Part shown: positions 25,520-36,992 of the stretch, one piece after another | How the letters are laid out: each line of letters opens with the position of its first letter | Numbering within the stretch: the stretch's first letter is position 1 | Assembly (NCBI RefSeq): GCF_018388445.1 | Contig: NZ_CP074405.1 | Coordinates: 3,844,001-3,908,000 of the forward strand | DNA: 64,000 nucleotides | Source: Cellulomonas wangleii | Lineage (GTDB): Bacteria > Actinomycetota > Actinomycetes > Actinomycetales > Cellulomonadaceae | Reading direction: 5' to 3' | The notes under the pieces: model-generated | What the model saw: the letters and a program-made list of their open reading frames with translations, nothing else | What the model was told of the DNA's origin: nothing | The model's database searches: none | Made by a program: the position numbers and the translations under genes

Positions 25520-27147
25520 CCGACGGCGGGTCGGGGCCGCTCACGGGGGCGCCGGCGTGGGAGGCCGTCGTCGTCGGGGCCGGGGTCGCGGGCCTGGTGG
25601 CGGCGCGTGAGCTGACGCGCGCGGGGCTGCGCACGCTCGTCCTCGACGAGCGTGACACCCCCGGCGGCGCGGTCCGCGGGCACGACGTCGCCGGGCTGCG
25701 GCTCGACGCGGGCGCCGAGTCCTACGCGACCCGCAACGGCTCCGTGGCGGCGCTGCTCGCCGACCTGGGGCTCGCCGAGGACGTCGTCGCACCCGAGCCG
25801 CGCGGCGCGTGGACGCACCTGACCAGCGGTGACGGGCCACTGCCGCGCACGGGTCTGCTGGGCGTCCCCGCGTACCCGCTGACGCCCGACGTGCGGCGGA
25901 CGCTGGGGACGGCCGGGGCGCTGCGGGCGGCGCTGGACCTGGTGCTGCCGGCACGGGTGGGGGCGCGGGCCACGACCCTGGGCGGGCTCGTGCGCGCGCG
26001 CATGGGTCGCGCCGTGGTGACGCGGCTGGTGCACCCCGTGGTCGGCGGCGTGCACGCTGCCGACCCGGACGACCTGGCCGTCGATGCGGCCGCACCGGGT
26101 CTGCGCGAGGCCCGGGCCGCCGCCGGGGGCTCGCTGGCACGTGCGGTGCGTCGCCTGCGGGCGTCCGCGCCGGCCGGCAGCGCGGTCGAGGGCGTCGCCG
26201 GCGGGGTGCACCGCCTGGTCGACGCGCTGGTCGCCGACGTGACCGCGCACGGCGGCGTGGTGCTCACCGGCACGCGCGCGGAGTCGGTGACGCGGGCGGC
26301 GGACGGCACGCTGGTCGTCGGGACGCAGGACCGGCACCGCCCGCCCCGGCCGTCACGCGACCTGCGCACCCAGCGCCTGGCGGTCGCGACGCCCGGTGCC
26401 GCGCGCGTGCTGGACGGGCTGGACGGGGCCGACCTGCGGGACGTGCGGCTCGACGACGGCGCCCCCGTCACCCTGGTCACGCTGGTGCTCGACGCGCCCG
26501 CGCTGGACGCCGCACCGCGCGGCACCGGGGTGCTGGTGGGGCCGGGCGTGGACGACGTGCGGGCCAAGGCGCTGACCCACGCGACGGCCAAGTGGGCCTG
26601 GGTGGCCGACGCCGCCGGGCCGGGCCGGCACGTGGTGCGCCTGTCCTACGGCCGTGCGGGCGGCACGCCGGCCGACGGCGCGGACGGCCGGGACCACGGG
26701 GCGACGACGCCGGACCGGGACGCGCTGCCGGACGGCCCCGCCCTGGTGGACCTCGCGCTGCGCGACGCCACGACCCTGCTCGGCGTGCCCCTGGGTCGCG
26801 CGCAGCTGCGCGGGTCGGCGGTGGTGCGGTGGACGCAGTCGCTGCCCCGGCCGAGCGCCGCGCACCGGGCGGCGGTCGCCGCGGTGCGGGCGGCCGCGGC
26901 GGGCATGCCGGGCGTCGCCGTGTGCGGTGCGTGGGCGGCGGGCAACGGGCTGGCGTCGGTGGTCCCGGACGCGCGCGCCGCGGCGGCGGCGCTGCTGGCG
27001 GAGGCGCCGGTCGAGCCGTCGACCGAACCGTCGCCGGAGCCGCCGACCGAGCCGCCGACCGAGGCGCCGACGGGCGTCGAGGACGACGCCGTCGTGGACG
27101 GCACCGACCCCTCGCCGTCGGCCCCCACCCCACCGGACGCGGCGTGA
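25516..27147 (+). CDS. hemY: Coproporphyrinogen III / protoporphyrinogen oxidase (HemY type)
   Basis: FAD-dependent oxidase of 543 residues. The dinucleotide-binding fold is at the N-terminus (VVVGAGVAGLVAARELTRAG, GxGxxG at 21-26), followed by GGAVR and a C-terminal VCGAWAAGNGLASVVPDAR, which closes the FAD site. In Gram-positive bacteria this family oxidises coproporphyrinogen III (CgoX), and that role is inferred here. The last 45 residues are an unusual Pro/Glu/Thr tail (repeated EPPTE) ending in Asp/Pro-rich sequence, unlikely to be part of the enzyme. It is translationally coupled to hemE. Confidence 0.92.
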   Translation: MTDGGSGPLTGAPAWEAVVVGAGVAGLVAARELTRAGLRTLVLDERDTPGGAVRGHDVAGLRLDAGAESYATRNGSVAALLADLGLAEDVVAPEPRGAWTHLTSGDGPLPRTGLLGVPAYPLTPDVRRTLGTAGALRAALDLVLPARVGARATTLGGLVRARMGRAVVTRLVHPVVGGVHAADPDDLAVDAAAPGLREARAAAGGSLARAVRRLRASAPAGSAVEGVAGGVHRLVDALVADVTAHGGVVLTGTRAESVTRAADGTLVVGTQDRHRPPRPSRDLRTQRLAVATPGAARVLDGLDGADLRDVRLDDGAPVTLVTLVLDAPALDAAPRGTGVLVGPGVDDVRAKALTHATAKWAWVADAAGPGRHVVRLSYGRAGGTPADGADGRDHGATTPDRDALPDGPALVDLALRDATTLLGVPLGRAQLRGSAVVRWTQSLPRPSAAHRAAVAAVRAAAAGMPGVAVCGAWAAGNGLASVVPDARAAAAALLAEAPVEPSTEPSPEPPTEPPTEAPTGVEDDAVVDGTDPSPSAPTPPDAA

Positions 27148-27326
27148 TGACGACCTGTCAGAAATAGCGCGGAGAAATGGCGTGCGTCACATTCTGAGCA
27201 GCACCTCGGAAACGTTCTGACGAATTGTCAGAACGGCGCCCGGACGGAATTCCACGGGGACCTGCGGAGGGGCACCGACGAGCTCGCCATTTCGACATCC
27301 GCACGCGCGACGACGACACTGGGCGC
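27148..27326. promoter_or_regulatory. hemC promoter region
   Basis: Relatively A/T-rich gap of 179 bases. TCGACA (27292-27297) and GACACT (27315-27320), separated by 17 bases, make a good promoter whose transcript would start at the hemC ATG (27327). Upstream are TCAGAAAT (27158-27165), ATTCTGAG (27191-27198) and the palindrome at 27213-27235. The hemE-hemY unit ends just before it, so hemC can be controlled separately. Confidence 0.6.
27213..27235. promoter_or_regulatory. Perfect palindrome, candidate hem operator
   Basis: CGTTCTGAC-GAATT-GTCAGAACG: 9-bp perfect arms around a 5-base centre. It is centred about 100 bases upstream of the hemC start and about 70 bases upstream of the predicted -35. 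Half-sites of the same sequence occur at 27157-27163 and 27192-27197, and TCAGAAAT recurs between hemA and hemE. It does not match the Rex, LexA or DtxR/IdeR consensus as I know them. Confidence 0.6.
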
Positions 27327-28355
27327 ATGCCTCAGCAGGTCCGTGTCGGCACGCGCGCGAGCGCCCTGGCCCTCACGCAGACGGGTCACGTCGCCGACGC
27401 GCTCGCCGCCCTCGGCGGCCTCGCCGTCGAGACGGTGCGCGTGCGCACCCAGGGCGACCGCGTCCGCGCGTCCCTGGCCACCATCGGCGGCACCGGCGTC
27501 TTCGTCACCGCCCTGCGCGACGCGCTGCTCGACGGCCGCTGCGACGTGGCCGTGCACTCGCTCAAGGACCTGCCCACGGTCCCCGCGGACGGGCTGGTCA
27601 TCGCCGCGGTCCCCCCGCGGCAAGACCCGCGCGACGCCCTGTGCGCCCGCGACGGCCTCACGCTGGCGACGCTGCCGGCGGGTGCGCGCGTGGGCACCGG
27701 GTCCCCGCGGCGCGCCGCGCAGCTGCGTGCGCTGCGCCCCGACCTCGACGTGGTCGACATCCGCGGCAACGTCGGCACCCGGCTGGGGCGCGTCCGCGGG
27801 CTCGACCCGACCACCCACGCCACCGGCGCGCACATCGGCGCCGAGGCGCCGCACCCCGGCGTCGCCACCGACGCACCCCGCGGCGACCTCGACGCGGTGG
27901 TCCTGGCCGCGGCCGGGCTGGCGCGGCTCGGACGCCTCGACGCCGTGAGCGAGACCCTCGATCCCGACGTCCTGGCGCCCGCGCCGGGGCAGGGCGCGCT
28001 GGCCGTGGAGGTCCGGGCCGCGGACGCCGGCGGCGACACCGCGCTGGCCGCCGCGCTGCGTGCGCTGGACCACACCCCCACCCGCCGGGCGGTCGTCGCC
28101 GAGCGCGCCGTGCTGGCGCGCCTGGAGGCCGGGTGCGCCGCACCCATCGGCGCCTGGGGACGGCTCGACGAGACGACGGGCACCCTCGTGCTCGACGCCG
28201 TCGTGGCCGCACCCGACGGCTCGCGCGTCCTGCGCCTCGCCGCCCGCGGCCCGGCCGACGACGACGCGGCGGCCGACGCCCTCGGTCGGCGGCTGGCCGA
28301 GGACCTCCTGGACGCCGGCGCCACCGACCTCGCACCCCTCGGCCCGGTGCGATGA
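27327..28355 (+). CDS. hemC: Hydroxymethylbilane synthase (porphobilinogen deaminase)
   Basis: Polymerises four porphobilinogen units. Length is 342 residues. The N-terminus VRVGTRASALALTQTGHV, the HSLKDLPTV active-site segment, and the cofactor cysteine C270 in LEAGCAAPIGA, which carries the dipyrromethane, are all present. An extra loop of about 20 residues (THATGAHIGAEAPHPGVATD) sits after VRGLD, longer than in most HemC proteins. It probably has a leaderless start. The stop overlaps hemD by four bases. Confidence 0.96.
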   Translation: MPQQVRVGTRASALALTQTGHVADALAALGGLAVETVRVRTQGDRVRASLATIGGTGVFVTALRDALLDGRCDVAVHSLKDLPTVPADGLVIAAVPPRQDPRDALCARDGLTLATLPAGARVGTGSPRRAAQLRALRPDLDVVDIRGNVGTRLGRVRGLDPTTHATGAHIGAEAPHPGVATDAPRGDLDAVVLAAAGLARLGRLDAVSETLDPDVLAPAPGQGALAVEVRAADAGGDTALAAALRALDHTPTRRAVVAERAVLARLEAGCAAPIGAWGRLDETTGTLVLDAVVAAPDGSRVLRLAARGPADDDAAADALGRRLAEDLLDAGATDLAPLGPVR

Positions 28356-29356
28356 CGGCCGACGGCCCGACCCCGGCCCGCCCCGCGGCCGACGCGCCGA
28401 GGGGTGCGGCCGCCGCCGGTGCCCTCGACGGGTGGCGCGTGCTGGTCCCCCGGCCCCCGCTCGACCCCGCCCCTGCGGCCGGTGCGTCCGCCGCGGGCCA
28501 CCCGGACACCCCCGACGCGCTCGCCCCCGCCGTCAGCCCGGCGGCGATCGCGCTGCGCGCCGCGGGCGCCGAGCCCGTGGTCGTCCCCCTCGTCCGCACG
28601 CAACCCGTCGACGACCAGGGCCCCCTCGACGACGCCCTGCTCGCCCTCGGCGCCGGCTGGTACCCGTGGCTCGCGGTGACCAGCCAGGCCGCCGTCGCCG
28701 TGCTGGCCGACCGCGCCGCCGCCCACGACGACGGTCTCGCGGCCCTGGTCGCGCGCGGCGGCGCCCGGGTCGCCGCGGTGGGCCCGGGCACGGCGCGCGC
28801 GCTGCGGGCCCTGGGCGTGCGCGTCGACGTCGTCCCCCCGGTGCGCTCCACCGCGGCGGACCTGGTCGTCGCGCTGCTGGCCGCGGCCGCCGGCGCACCG
28901 CCGCTGCGCCCCGGTGACGCCCCGACCGGCCCCCGCGTCCTGTTCCCCCGCGGGGACCTGGCCGCCGGCACGCTGGCGGACGGGCTGCGGGCCGCAGGGT
29001 GGGCCGTCGACGACCTCGTCGTGTACCGGACCACCCCCGCCGGTCCGCCCGACGCGGCCGTCGCGCGCGCCTGGGCCGACGGCGACGTCCACGCGGCCCT
29101 GCTCACGTCCGCCAGCAGCGTGCGGGCCCTGCTCGACCACCTCGGCACGCCGCCGCCCGCCACCCGCGTCGTCGTCATCGGCCCCAGCACCGCCGACGAG
29201 GCCCGCCGCCGCGGGCTGCGCGTCGACGCGGTCGCGGACCAGCAGACCCTCGCCGGCCTCGTCGACGCGCTCACCCGCCACGTGGTGGGCACCGGCGCGA
29301 CGCCCGGCGCCGTCCCCCCGTCCGCACCCGTCACCCCCACGGAGGACACCCCGTGA
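28352..29356 (+). CDS. hemD: Uroporphyrinogen-III synthase
   Basis: Cyclises hydroxymethylbilane to uroporphyrinogen III. Length is 334 residues. The two-domain HemD fold is poorly conserved, but [44 protein letters not shown] and [17 protein letters not shown] are the expected landmarks. It carries about 30 extra N-terminal residues rich in Ala/Pro and a Thr/Pro-rich tail. ATGA coupling with hemC and GTGA coupling with hemB place it firmly in the pathway. There is no methyltransferase (CobA) fusion. Confidence 0.92.
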   Translation: MTADGPTPARPAADAPRGAAAAGALDGWRVLVPRPPLDPAPAAGASAAGHPDTPDALAPAVSPAAIALRAAGAEPVVVPLVRTQPVDDQGPLDDALLALGAGWYPWLAVTSQAAVAVLADRAAAHDDGLAALVARGGARVAAVGPGTARALRALGVRVDVVPPVRSTAADLVVALLAAAAGAPPLRPGDAPTGPRVLFPRGDLAAGTLADGLRAAGWAVDDLVVYRTTPAGPPDAAVARAWADGDVHAALLTSASSVRALLDHLGTPPPATRVVVIGPSTADEARRRGLRVDAVADQQTLAGLVDALTRHVVGTGATPGAVPPSAPVTPTEDTP

Positions 29357-30345
29357 CGACCCCCACCCCCGGCCGGCTGCGTCCCCGCCGGACCCGCCGC
29401 ACGCCGGCGATGCGTCGGCTGACCGCGCAGACCCGCCTGCACCCGGCCGACCTCGTGCTGCCGCTGTTCGTCCGCGAGGGTCTCGACGCCCCGCGGCCGA
29501 TCACCTCGATGCCGGGCGTGCAGCAGCACACGCGCGACTCGCTGCGCCGCGAGGCGACCCGCGCGGCCGAGGCGGGCCTGGGCGGCGTCATGCTCTTCGG
29601 CGTCCCCGCGCACCGCGATGCGCTCGGCACGGGCGCCACGGACCCGGACGGCGTGCTCAACGTCGCGATCGCCGACGTCGTGGCGGAGGTCGGTGACGCC
29701 CTGGTCGTGCAGGCGGACCTGTGCCTGGACGAGTTCACCGACCACGGGCACTGCGGCGTGCTGACCCCGCAGGGGGTCGTCGACAACGACGCGACGCTCG
29801 AGCGGTACGCCGCGATGGCGCTCGCGCAGGCCGAGGCGGGCGCCCACCTGCTCGGGCTCAGCGGCATGATGGACGGCCAGACCGCGGCCGTGCGTGACGC
29901 GCTGGACACCGCCGGGCACCACGAGGTGGCCGTGCTGGCCTACGCGGCGAAGTACGCGTCCGCGTTCTACGGGCCGTTCCGCGAGGCCGTCGAGTCGCAG
30001 CTCGACGGTGACCGCCGCACGTACCAGATGGACCCCGCCAACCGCCGCGAGGCGGCGCGCGAGGTCGCCACCGACATCGCCGAGGGCGCGGACGTCGTCA
30101 TGGTGAAGCCCGCGATGTCCTACCTCGACGTGCTCGCGGACGTCGCGGCGACGGCGACGGTGCCCGTATGGGCGTACCAGGTGTCCGGCGAGTACGCGAT
30201 GATCGAGGCGGCGTCCGCGCAGGGGTGGATCGGCCGTCGGGGTGCTGTCACGGAGTCCGTGCTCAGCATCCGCCGGGCCGGTGCCGATGCCGTCCTGACG
30301 TACTGGGCGACGGAGCTGGCCGGCTGGCTGGCAGAGGAGCGGTGA
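29353..30345 (+). CDS. hemB: Delta-aminolevulinic acid dehydratase (porphobilinogen synthase)
   Basis: Condenses two 5-aminolevulinate molecules to porphobilinogen. Length is 330 residues. The two Schiff-base lysines are visible: K200 in [15 protein letters not shown] and K252 in [11 protein letters not shown]. The metal-site region reads [14 protein letters not shown], with both cysteines, suggesting a zinc-type rather than Asp-rich magnesium-type site. The GTG at 29353 has GGAGG nine bases upstream and overlaps the hemD stop. An ATG at 29410 is a less likely alternative. Confidence 0.96.
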   Translation: MTTPTPGRLRPRRTRRTPAMRRLTAQTRLHPADLVLPLFVREGLDAPRPITSMPGVQQHTRDSLRREATRAAEAGLGGVMLFGVPAHRDALGTGATDPDGVLNVAIADVVAEVGDALVVQADLCLDEFTDHGHCGVLTPQGVVDNDATLERYAAMALAQAEAGAHLLGLSGMMDGQTAAVRDALDTAGHHEVAVLAYAAKYASAFYGPFREAVESQLDGDRRTYQMDPANRREAAREVATDIAEGADVVMVKPAMSYLDVLADVAATATVPVWAYQVSGEYAMIEAASAQGWIGRRGAVTESVLSIRRAGADAVLTYWATELAGWLAEER

Positions 30346-31724
30346 TGACGCAGGTGGAGGACGACGTCGCAGGTGGTCCCGCCCCCGCGGACGGCCCGAC
30401 CTGGACCGCCAGCAGCACGGAGGCGTTCGCGCACGCCACGGCGGTGATCCCCGGCGGGGTGAACTCGCCCGTGCGCGCGTTCGGGTCCGTCGGCGGCACG
30501 CCGCGGTTCCTGGCCTCGGCGCGCGGTGCGTACGTGACGGACGTGGAGGGCCGCGACTACGTGGACCTCGTCGGGTCGTGGGGGCCGGCGCTCGTCGGCC
30601 ACGCGCACCCGCAGGTGGTCGAGGCGGTGCAGCAGGCGGCCGCGCGCGGTCTGGGCTTCGGCGCCCCGACGACGACCGAGGTCGAGCTGGTCGACGAGAT
30701 CCGTGACCGCGTGCCGGTGGCGGAGCGGGTGCGGCTGGTCTCGACCGGCACCGAGGCGACGATGACGGCGCTGCGCCTGGCGCGCGCGTGGACGGGCCGC
30801 GACAAGGTCGTGAAGTTCGCCGGCTGCTACCACGGGCACGTGGACGCGCTGCTCGCGCAGGCCGGCTCGGGCGTCGCGACGCTCGCGCTGCCCGGGTCCG
30901 CGGGCGTCACCGCCGCGGTCGCGGCCGAGACGATCGTCGTGCCCTACAACGACCTCGAGGCGCTGCAGGCCGCCTTCGACGAGCACGGGTCGTCCATCGC
31001 CGCCGTCATCACCGAGGCCGCGCCGGCCAACATGGGCGTCGTCCCGCCGCTGCCCGGCTTCAACCGTGAGCTGCGCCGCATCACCCAGCACCACGACGCC
31101 GTGATGATCCAGGACGAGGTGCTCACCGGGTTCCGTGTCGGCCGTGCTGGCTGGTGGGGCCTGGAGGGTGCCTCCGAGCAGTGGGCGCCGGACCTGCTGA
31201 CGTTCGGCAAGGTCATCGGCGGCGGGCTGCCCGTGGCCGCGGTCGCCGGACGCGCGGACATCATGGAGCAGCTCGCGCCGCTCGGGCCCGTCTACCAGGC
31301 CGGGACCCTCTCGGGGAACCCGGTGGCCACCACGGCCGGCCTGGCGACGCTGCGGCTGGCCGACGCCGAGGTGTACGCGCGGGTCGACGCCGCGTCCGCG
31401 CACCTGCGCCGGGCCGTGACGGGCGCACTGGCCGAGGCCGGTGTGCCGCACGCCCTGCAGTGGGCGGGCAGCCTGTTCAGCATCGTGTTCGGCGAGCGGG
31501 CCGCGACCGAGGGCGCGCGCGACTACGCCGCGGTCCAGGCGTCGGAGCACTGGCGGTACGCACCGTTCTTCCACGCGCTGCTCGACGCGGGCGTGCTGGC
31601 TCCCCCGTCGGCGTTCGAGGCGTGGTTCGTCTCGGCCGCGCACGACGAGTCGGTGCTGGACCGCGTGCTGGAGGCGCTGCCGGCGGCGGCACAGGCCGCG
31701 GCCACCGCCGACCGTCCGGAGTGA
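30345..31724 (+). CDS. hemL: Glutamate-1-semialdehyde 2,1-aminomutase
   Basis: PLP enzyme that makes 5-aminolevulinate from the HemA product. Length is 459 residues. The signature segments [26 protein letters not shown], and K289 in [16 protein letters not shown], which binds PLP, are all present. It overlaps hemB by one base (TGATG) with GAGGAG upstream. It is the last gene of the hemCDBL unit and is followed by a very long hairpin. Confidence 0.96.
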   Translation: MTQVEDDVAGGPAPADGPTWTASSTEAFAHATAVIPGGVNSPVRAFGSVGGTPRFLASARGAYVTDVEGRDYVDLVGSWGPALVGHAHPQVVEAVQQAAARGLGFGAPTTTEVELVDEIRDRVPVAERVRLVSTGTEATMTALRLARAWTGRDKVVKFAGCYHGHVDALLAQAGSGVATLALPGSAGVTAAVAAETIVVPYNDLEALQAAFDEHGSSIAAVITEAAPANMGVVPPLPGFNRELRRITQHHDAVMIQDEVLTGFRVGRAGWWGLEGASEQWAPDLLTFGKVIGGGLPVAAVAGRADIMEQLAPLGPVYQAGTLSGNPVATTAGLATLRLADAEVYARVDAASAHLRRAVTGALAEAGVPHALQWAGSLFSIVFGERAATEGARDYAAVQASEHWRYAPFFHALLDAGVLAPPSAFEAWFVSAAHDESVLDRVLEALPAAAQAAATADRPE

Positions 31725-31766
31725 CCCACCCGCGCTGAGGCGTCCACGTCCTCAGGCCCCGGGACG

Positions 31767-31826
31767 CACGAGACCGGGCTCAGGTCGCTCACCGCAGTCG
31801 ATGAGCGACCTGAGCCCGGTCTCGTG
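31767..31826. terminator. 25-bp perfect inverted repeat between hemL and the TauE-like gene
   Basis: Arms at 31767-31791 and 31802-31826 (beginning CACGAGACCG and ending CGGTCTCGTG) pair perfectly over 25 bp around a 10-base loop. It lies between two convergent genes, 43 bases after each stop codon, so a bidirectional terminator is the simplest explanation. There is no T-run. The stem is much longer than the other hairpins in the window. Confidence 0.8.
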
Positions 31827-31868
31827 GCGGGTCCGTCCGGCGTGTGCGCCGGCGACGGTGGGACGAGG

Positions 31869-32858
31869 TCAGCGGGTCGGCGGTGCCGGGTCGGCGTCGG
31901 CCGCGGCGAGGGCGGGCTCGACACTCGCCGGCTCGGCGCCCGGCCCGGCCGCGCCGTGGTCCACCGCGACGATGTCACCGCGCCCGGCGGCCAGGTCGTG
32001 GCGGTACGCCCGGACCGACCACGTGATCGCGGCGATCCACACGAGCGCGATCGCGCCGAGCACGAGGCGCTCGGTCGGGGTGTCGCCCACGCCGACCCAG
32101 TCGGAGCGCAGCAGCGTGCGGGTGTTGGTCAGGACGATGACGCCGCCGACCGCGGACCCGAGCACGCGGCCCGGGACCTTGCGGACCAGCCACGCGGCGA
32201 GGGGTGCGGCGATGAGCCCACCGACGAGCAGCGCGGCGACCCACGTGAAGTCGATGCCCTGCGAGCCGATGGCGAGCAGGAAGCCGAGGCTCGCGGCGAT
32301 CGCGACAAGGAACTCCGAGGTGTCGATCGACCCGACCACCTTGCGCGGCTCGAGCCGGCCGCTGGCGAGCAGCGCGGGCGTGCCGACCGGCCCCCAGCCG
32401 CCGCCGCCGGTCGCGTCGACGAAGCCGGCGACCAGCCCGAGCGGTGCGAGGAACCGCGAGCGCAGGGGCAGGTGCAGGCGGTCGGTGCGCAGGCCCTTGA
32501 GCGTGAACCGGACGAGCAGGTAGACGCCGAGGCCGAGCAGGATCAGGGACATCACCGGCTTGGCGGCGTCGGTGGACAGGTTCGACAGGACCGTCGCCCC
32601 GGCGAACGCCCCGATCGCACCGGGTACGCCGACCCGCAGGACGACCTTCCAGTCGACGTTGCCGAACTTCCAGTGCGAGACGCCCGACGCGAGCGTCGTG
32701 CCGATCTCGGCGAGGTGGACCGTCGCGGACGCGGCGGCCGGGTTGGTGCCGATGGCCAGCAGCAGCGTCGTGGACGTCACGCCGTAGGCCATGCCCAGGC
32801 TTCCGTCGACGAGCTGGGCGGCGAGCCCGACGAGGGCGAGCAGGACGATCGCGGGCAC
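31869..32858 (-). CDS. TauE/SafE family sulfite/sulfonate exporter-like permease
   Basis: Membrane protein of 329 residues with about eight hydrophobic segments. The family repeat is visible as VGLAAQLVDGSLGMAYGVTSTTLLLAIG at the N-terminus and GLVAGFVDATGGGGWGPVGTPALLASG in the second half. The family moves organosulfur or sulfite-type anions. The GTG at 32858 is chosen because GAGGTG lies six bases upstream; a GTG at 32867 would add three residues. The C-terminal 35 residues are Ala/Asp/Pro-rich and cytoplasmic. A palindrome sits in its promoter and an Rrf2 regulator is encoded just upstream, suggesting control by sulfur or cysteine status. Confidence 0.88.
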   Translation of the reverse strand: MPAIVLLALVGLAAQLVDGSLGMAYGVTSTTLLLAIGTNPAAASATVHLAEIGTTLASGVSHWKFGNVDWKVVLRVGVPGAIGAFAGATVLSNLSTDAAKPVMSLILLGLGVYLLVRFTLKGLRTDRLHLPLRSRFLAPLGLVAGFVDATGGGGWGPVGTPALLASGRLEPRKVVGSIDTSEFLVAIAASLGFLLAIGSQGIDFTWVAALLVGGLIAAPLAAWLVRKVPGRVLGSAVGGVIVLTNTRTLLRSDWVGVGDTPTERLVLGAIALVWIAAITWSVRAYRHDLAAGRGDIVAVDHGAAGPGAEPASVEPALAAADADPAPPTR

Positions 32859-32923
32859 GGGGACCACCTCGGGAGCGGCCCGGCGGAGCGCCGGGGTGGG
32901 ATCGGACGTATCGGACGTGCTGC

Positions 32924-32965
32924 GTACCAGCCCGATAATTCCGACCCGAGTGCTCGGGTTACAAG
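32924..32965 (-). promoter_or_regulatory. Promoter of the TauE-like gene with operator in the spacer
   Basis: On the minus strand, TTGTAA serves as -35 and AATTAT as -10 with an 18-base spacer. The palindrome ACCCGAG-TG-CTCGGGT (32944-32959, read on the plus strand) fills the spacer. A repressor bound there would exclude polymerase. Two direct copies of ATCGGACGT (32901-32918) lie in the leader. The Rrf2 protein encoded just upstream is the natural candidate regulator. Confidence 0.6.
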
Positions 32966-33037
32966 ACCCATCCGCATCGCGAGACGACGTCTCGTAGCGC
33001 GGACGTCGCGTCGGGCCGCATTCTGCCCAGGGCCCCG

Positions 33038-33496
33038 TCAGGGGTTCTGCCAGGCGTCCTCACGGGCGGCGAGCCGGTGGACCGACTCGGGCAGGTCGCG
33101 GCGCACCACGTCGGCCAGCGTCACGACGTCGAGCACGTCGCGCACCGAGGTCCGCAGCGCGACCCAGACCTCGAGCAGCGCGGTCGCCGAGCCCTCGTAC
33201 GTCAGCCCCGGGGGACGCACGTCACGCACCGTGACCAACGGGCCGTCGACGGCCCGGATGACGTCCGCGAGCGTGATCTCCTCGGCCGGCCGCGCCAGCA
33301 GGTAGCCACCGGCCCGCCCGCGCACGCTCGTCACGATGCCGCCGCGGCGCAGGTCGCCCATGATCCGCTCGAGGAAGCTGGTGGGGATGTCCTGGCCCGC
33401 GGCGAGCGCGTCGCTCGTGACGGACTCACCGCCCGGCCTGCTCGCCAGCTCGGCGCACGCCCGCACCGCATAGTCCGCCTTCGCCGAGACCCGCAT
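33038..33496 (-). CDS. Rrf2 family transcriptional regulator
   Basis: Winged-helix regulator of 152 residues: MRVSAKADYAVRACAELASR, then SFLERIMGDLRRGGIVTSVRGRAGGYLLARP, the recognition helix and wing typical of Rrf2. It contains a single cysteine near the N-terminus and none in the cluster region, so it is not an Fe-S sensor like IscR or NsrR. A CymR-like role in sulfur metabolism is plausible, given the TauE-like gene immediately downstream on the same strand. CAGAAT ends six bases before the ATG, indicating a leaderless start. Confidence 0.9.
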   Translation of the reverse strand: MRVSAKADYAVRACAELASRPGGESVTSDALAAGQDIPTSFLERIMGDLRRGGIVTSVRGRAGGYLLARPAEEITLADVIRAVDGPLVTVRDVRPPGLTYEGSATALLEVWVALRTSVRDVLDVVTLADVVRRDLPESVHRLAAREDAWQNP

Positions 33497-33602
33497 GGCG
33501 CGATTCTGCCCCGGGACGGCGGCCGGGCGGGGCAGCACCGGTCGCGCGGTCGGGTGAGAGCGGTCGACGGGCGTGCCGTCGGCGGGACGGACCCGACGGG
33601 AA

Positions 33603-33617
33603 TACCCCCCAGGGGTA
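33603..33617. promoter_or_regulatory. CsoR operator
   Basis: TACCCC-CCA-GGGGTA matches the known copper-CsoR operator (ATACCCC, short spacer, GGGGTAT). It overlaps the -10 box TACCGT (33616-33621) of the csoR gene, so apo-CsoR would block transcription and Cu(I) would release it. Confidence 0.9.
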
Positions 33618-33627
33618 CCGTGTTGGG

Positions 33628-34014
33628 GTGCACGTGACGACGACACCGACCGACACGCAGGCGACGGCCCCCACGGCCCCGCACCCCGCGGACGTCGACG
33701 CACCCGCGACCCCCGGGGAGACCGGGTCACCGGTGCACGGGTACACGCCCGCCAAGGACGAGTACCTGCGCCGGCTGCGCCGCGTCGAGGGCCAGGTGCG
33801 CGGGATCGCCCGCATGGTCGACGAGGACGTGTACTGCATCGACGTCCTCACGCAGATCGCGGCGGTGACCAAGGCCCTGCAGGCCGTGGGCATCGGCCTG
33901 GTCGAGGACCACCTGAGCCACTGCGTCGTCGACGCGGCCCGCCAGTCCCCCGAGGAGGGCGCCGCCAAGGTCCGCGAGGCGTCCGCCGCCATCGCACGGC
34001 TCGTCCGCAGCTGA
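33628..34014 (+). CDS. csoR: Copper-sensing repressor CsoR
   Basis: Four-helix-bundle-type copper sensor of 128 residues (family DUF156). The Cu(I) ligands are C70, H95 and C99, with the 25- and 4-residue spacings of the M. tuberculosis protein. The conserved LRRVEGQVRGIARMV lies at the start of the domain. The first 40 residues are a disordered Thr/Pro-rich extension. The GTG at 33628 is six bases after TACCGT, so the mRNA is probably leaderless. The operator overlaps that promoter, implying autoregulation. copZ and copA follow. Confidence 0.95.
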   Translation: MHVTTTPTDTQATAPTAPHPADVDAPATPGETGSPVHGYTPAKDEYLRRLRRVEGQVRGIARMVDEDVYCIDVLTQIAAVTKALQAVGIGLVEDHLSHCVVDAARQSPEEGAAKVREASAAIARLVRS

Positions 34015-34138
34015 AGCCCCCGGCCGCCCGTCACCCCACCAGGACGGACGGCCCCACCCCACCGGCCGCCCGGCCGCTCGCCGCACACCCGCGCGGGCCC
34101 CCGCCGCACCGGACCACCGAGGTCGAAGGAGCACCACC

Positions 34139-34365
34139 ATGAGCACCACCACCTTCCGGGTCGACGGCATGACGTGCGGGCACTGCGTGAACGCCGTGAC
34201 CGAGGAGCTGTCCGCGCTGCCCGGCGTCACCGGCGTCGACGTCGAGCTCGTCACCGGCGGCTCGTCCCCCGTGACCGTCACGTCCGACGCACCGCTCGAC
34301 CCCGCGGCGGTGGACGCCGCCGTGGCCGAGGCCGGGTACGCCGTCACACCCACCCGGTCGCTGCT

Positions 34366-34369
<4 letters not shown>
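34139..34369 (+). CDS. copZ: Copper chaperone (heavy-metal-associated domain)
   Basis: Single HMA domain of 76 residues with the Cu(I) site MTCGHC (C13, C16) and a ferredoxin-like pattern ending EAGYAVTP. It carries copper to the CopA ATPase encoded next; the two genes overlap (GTGA at 34366-34369). GAAGGAG precedes the ATG. Expression is expected to depend on the csoR promoter, 124 bases after the csoR stop. Confidence 0.94.
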
Positions 34370-36897
<2,528 letters not shown>

Positions 36898-36942
36898 CCG
36901 GGCGCCCGAGGGACCCCACGACGGGCGGTCGGGTGGTAAAGT

Positions 36943-36959
36943 GCTATCACTTTGATAGC
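36943..36959. promoter_or_regulatory. Inverted-repeat operator upstream of the SPFH gene
   Basis: GCTATCA-CTT-TGATAGC: 7-bp perfect arms, 33 bases before the start codon, in the A/T-rich promoter segment. The size suits a ribbon-helix-helix dimer pair, and the second gene of the operon encodes such a protein. Confidence 0.65.
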
Positions 36960-36992
36960 GCACCAGCGCTTCGTCGTCCCCTGGAGGTCACC

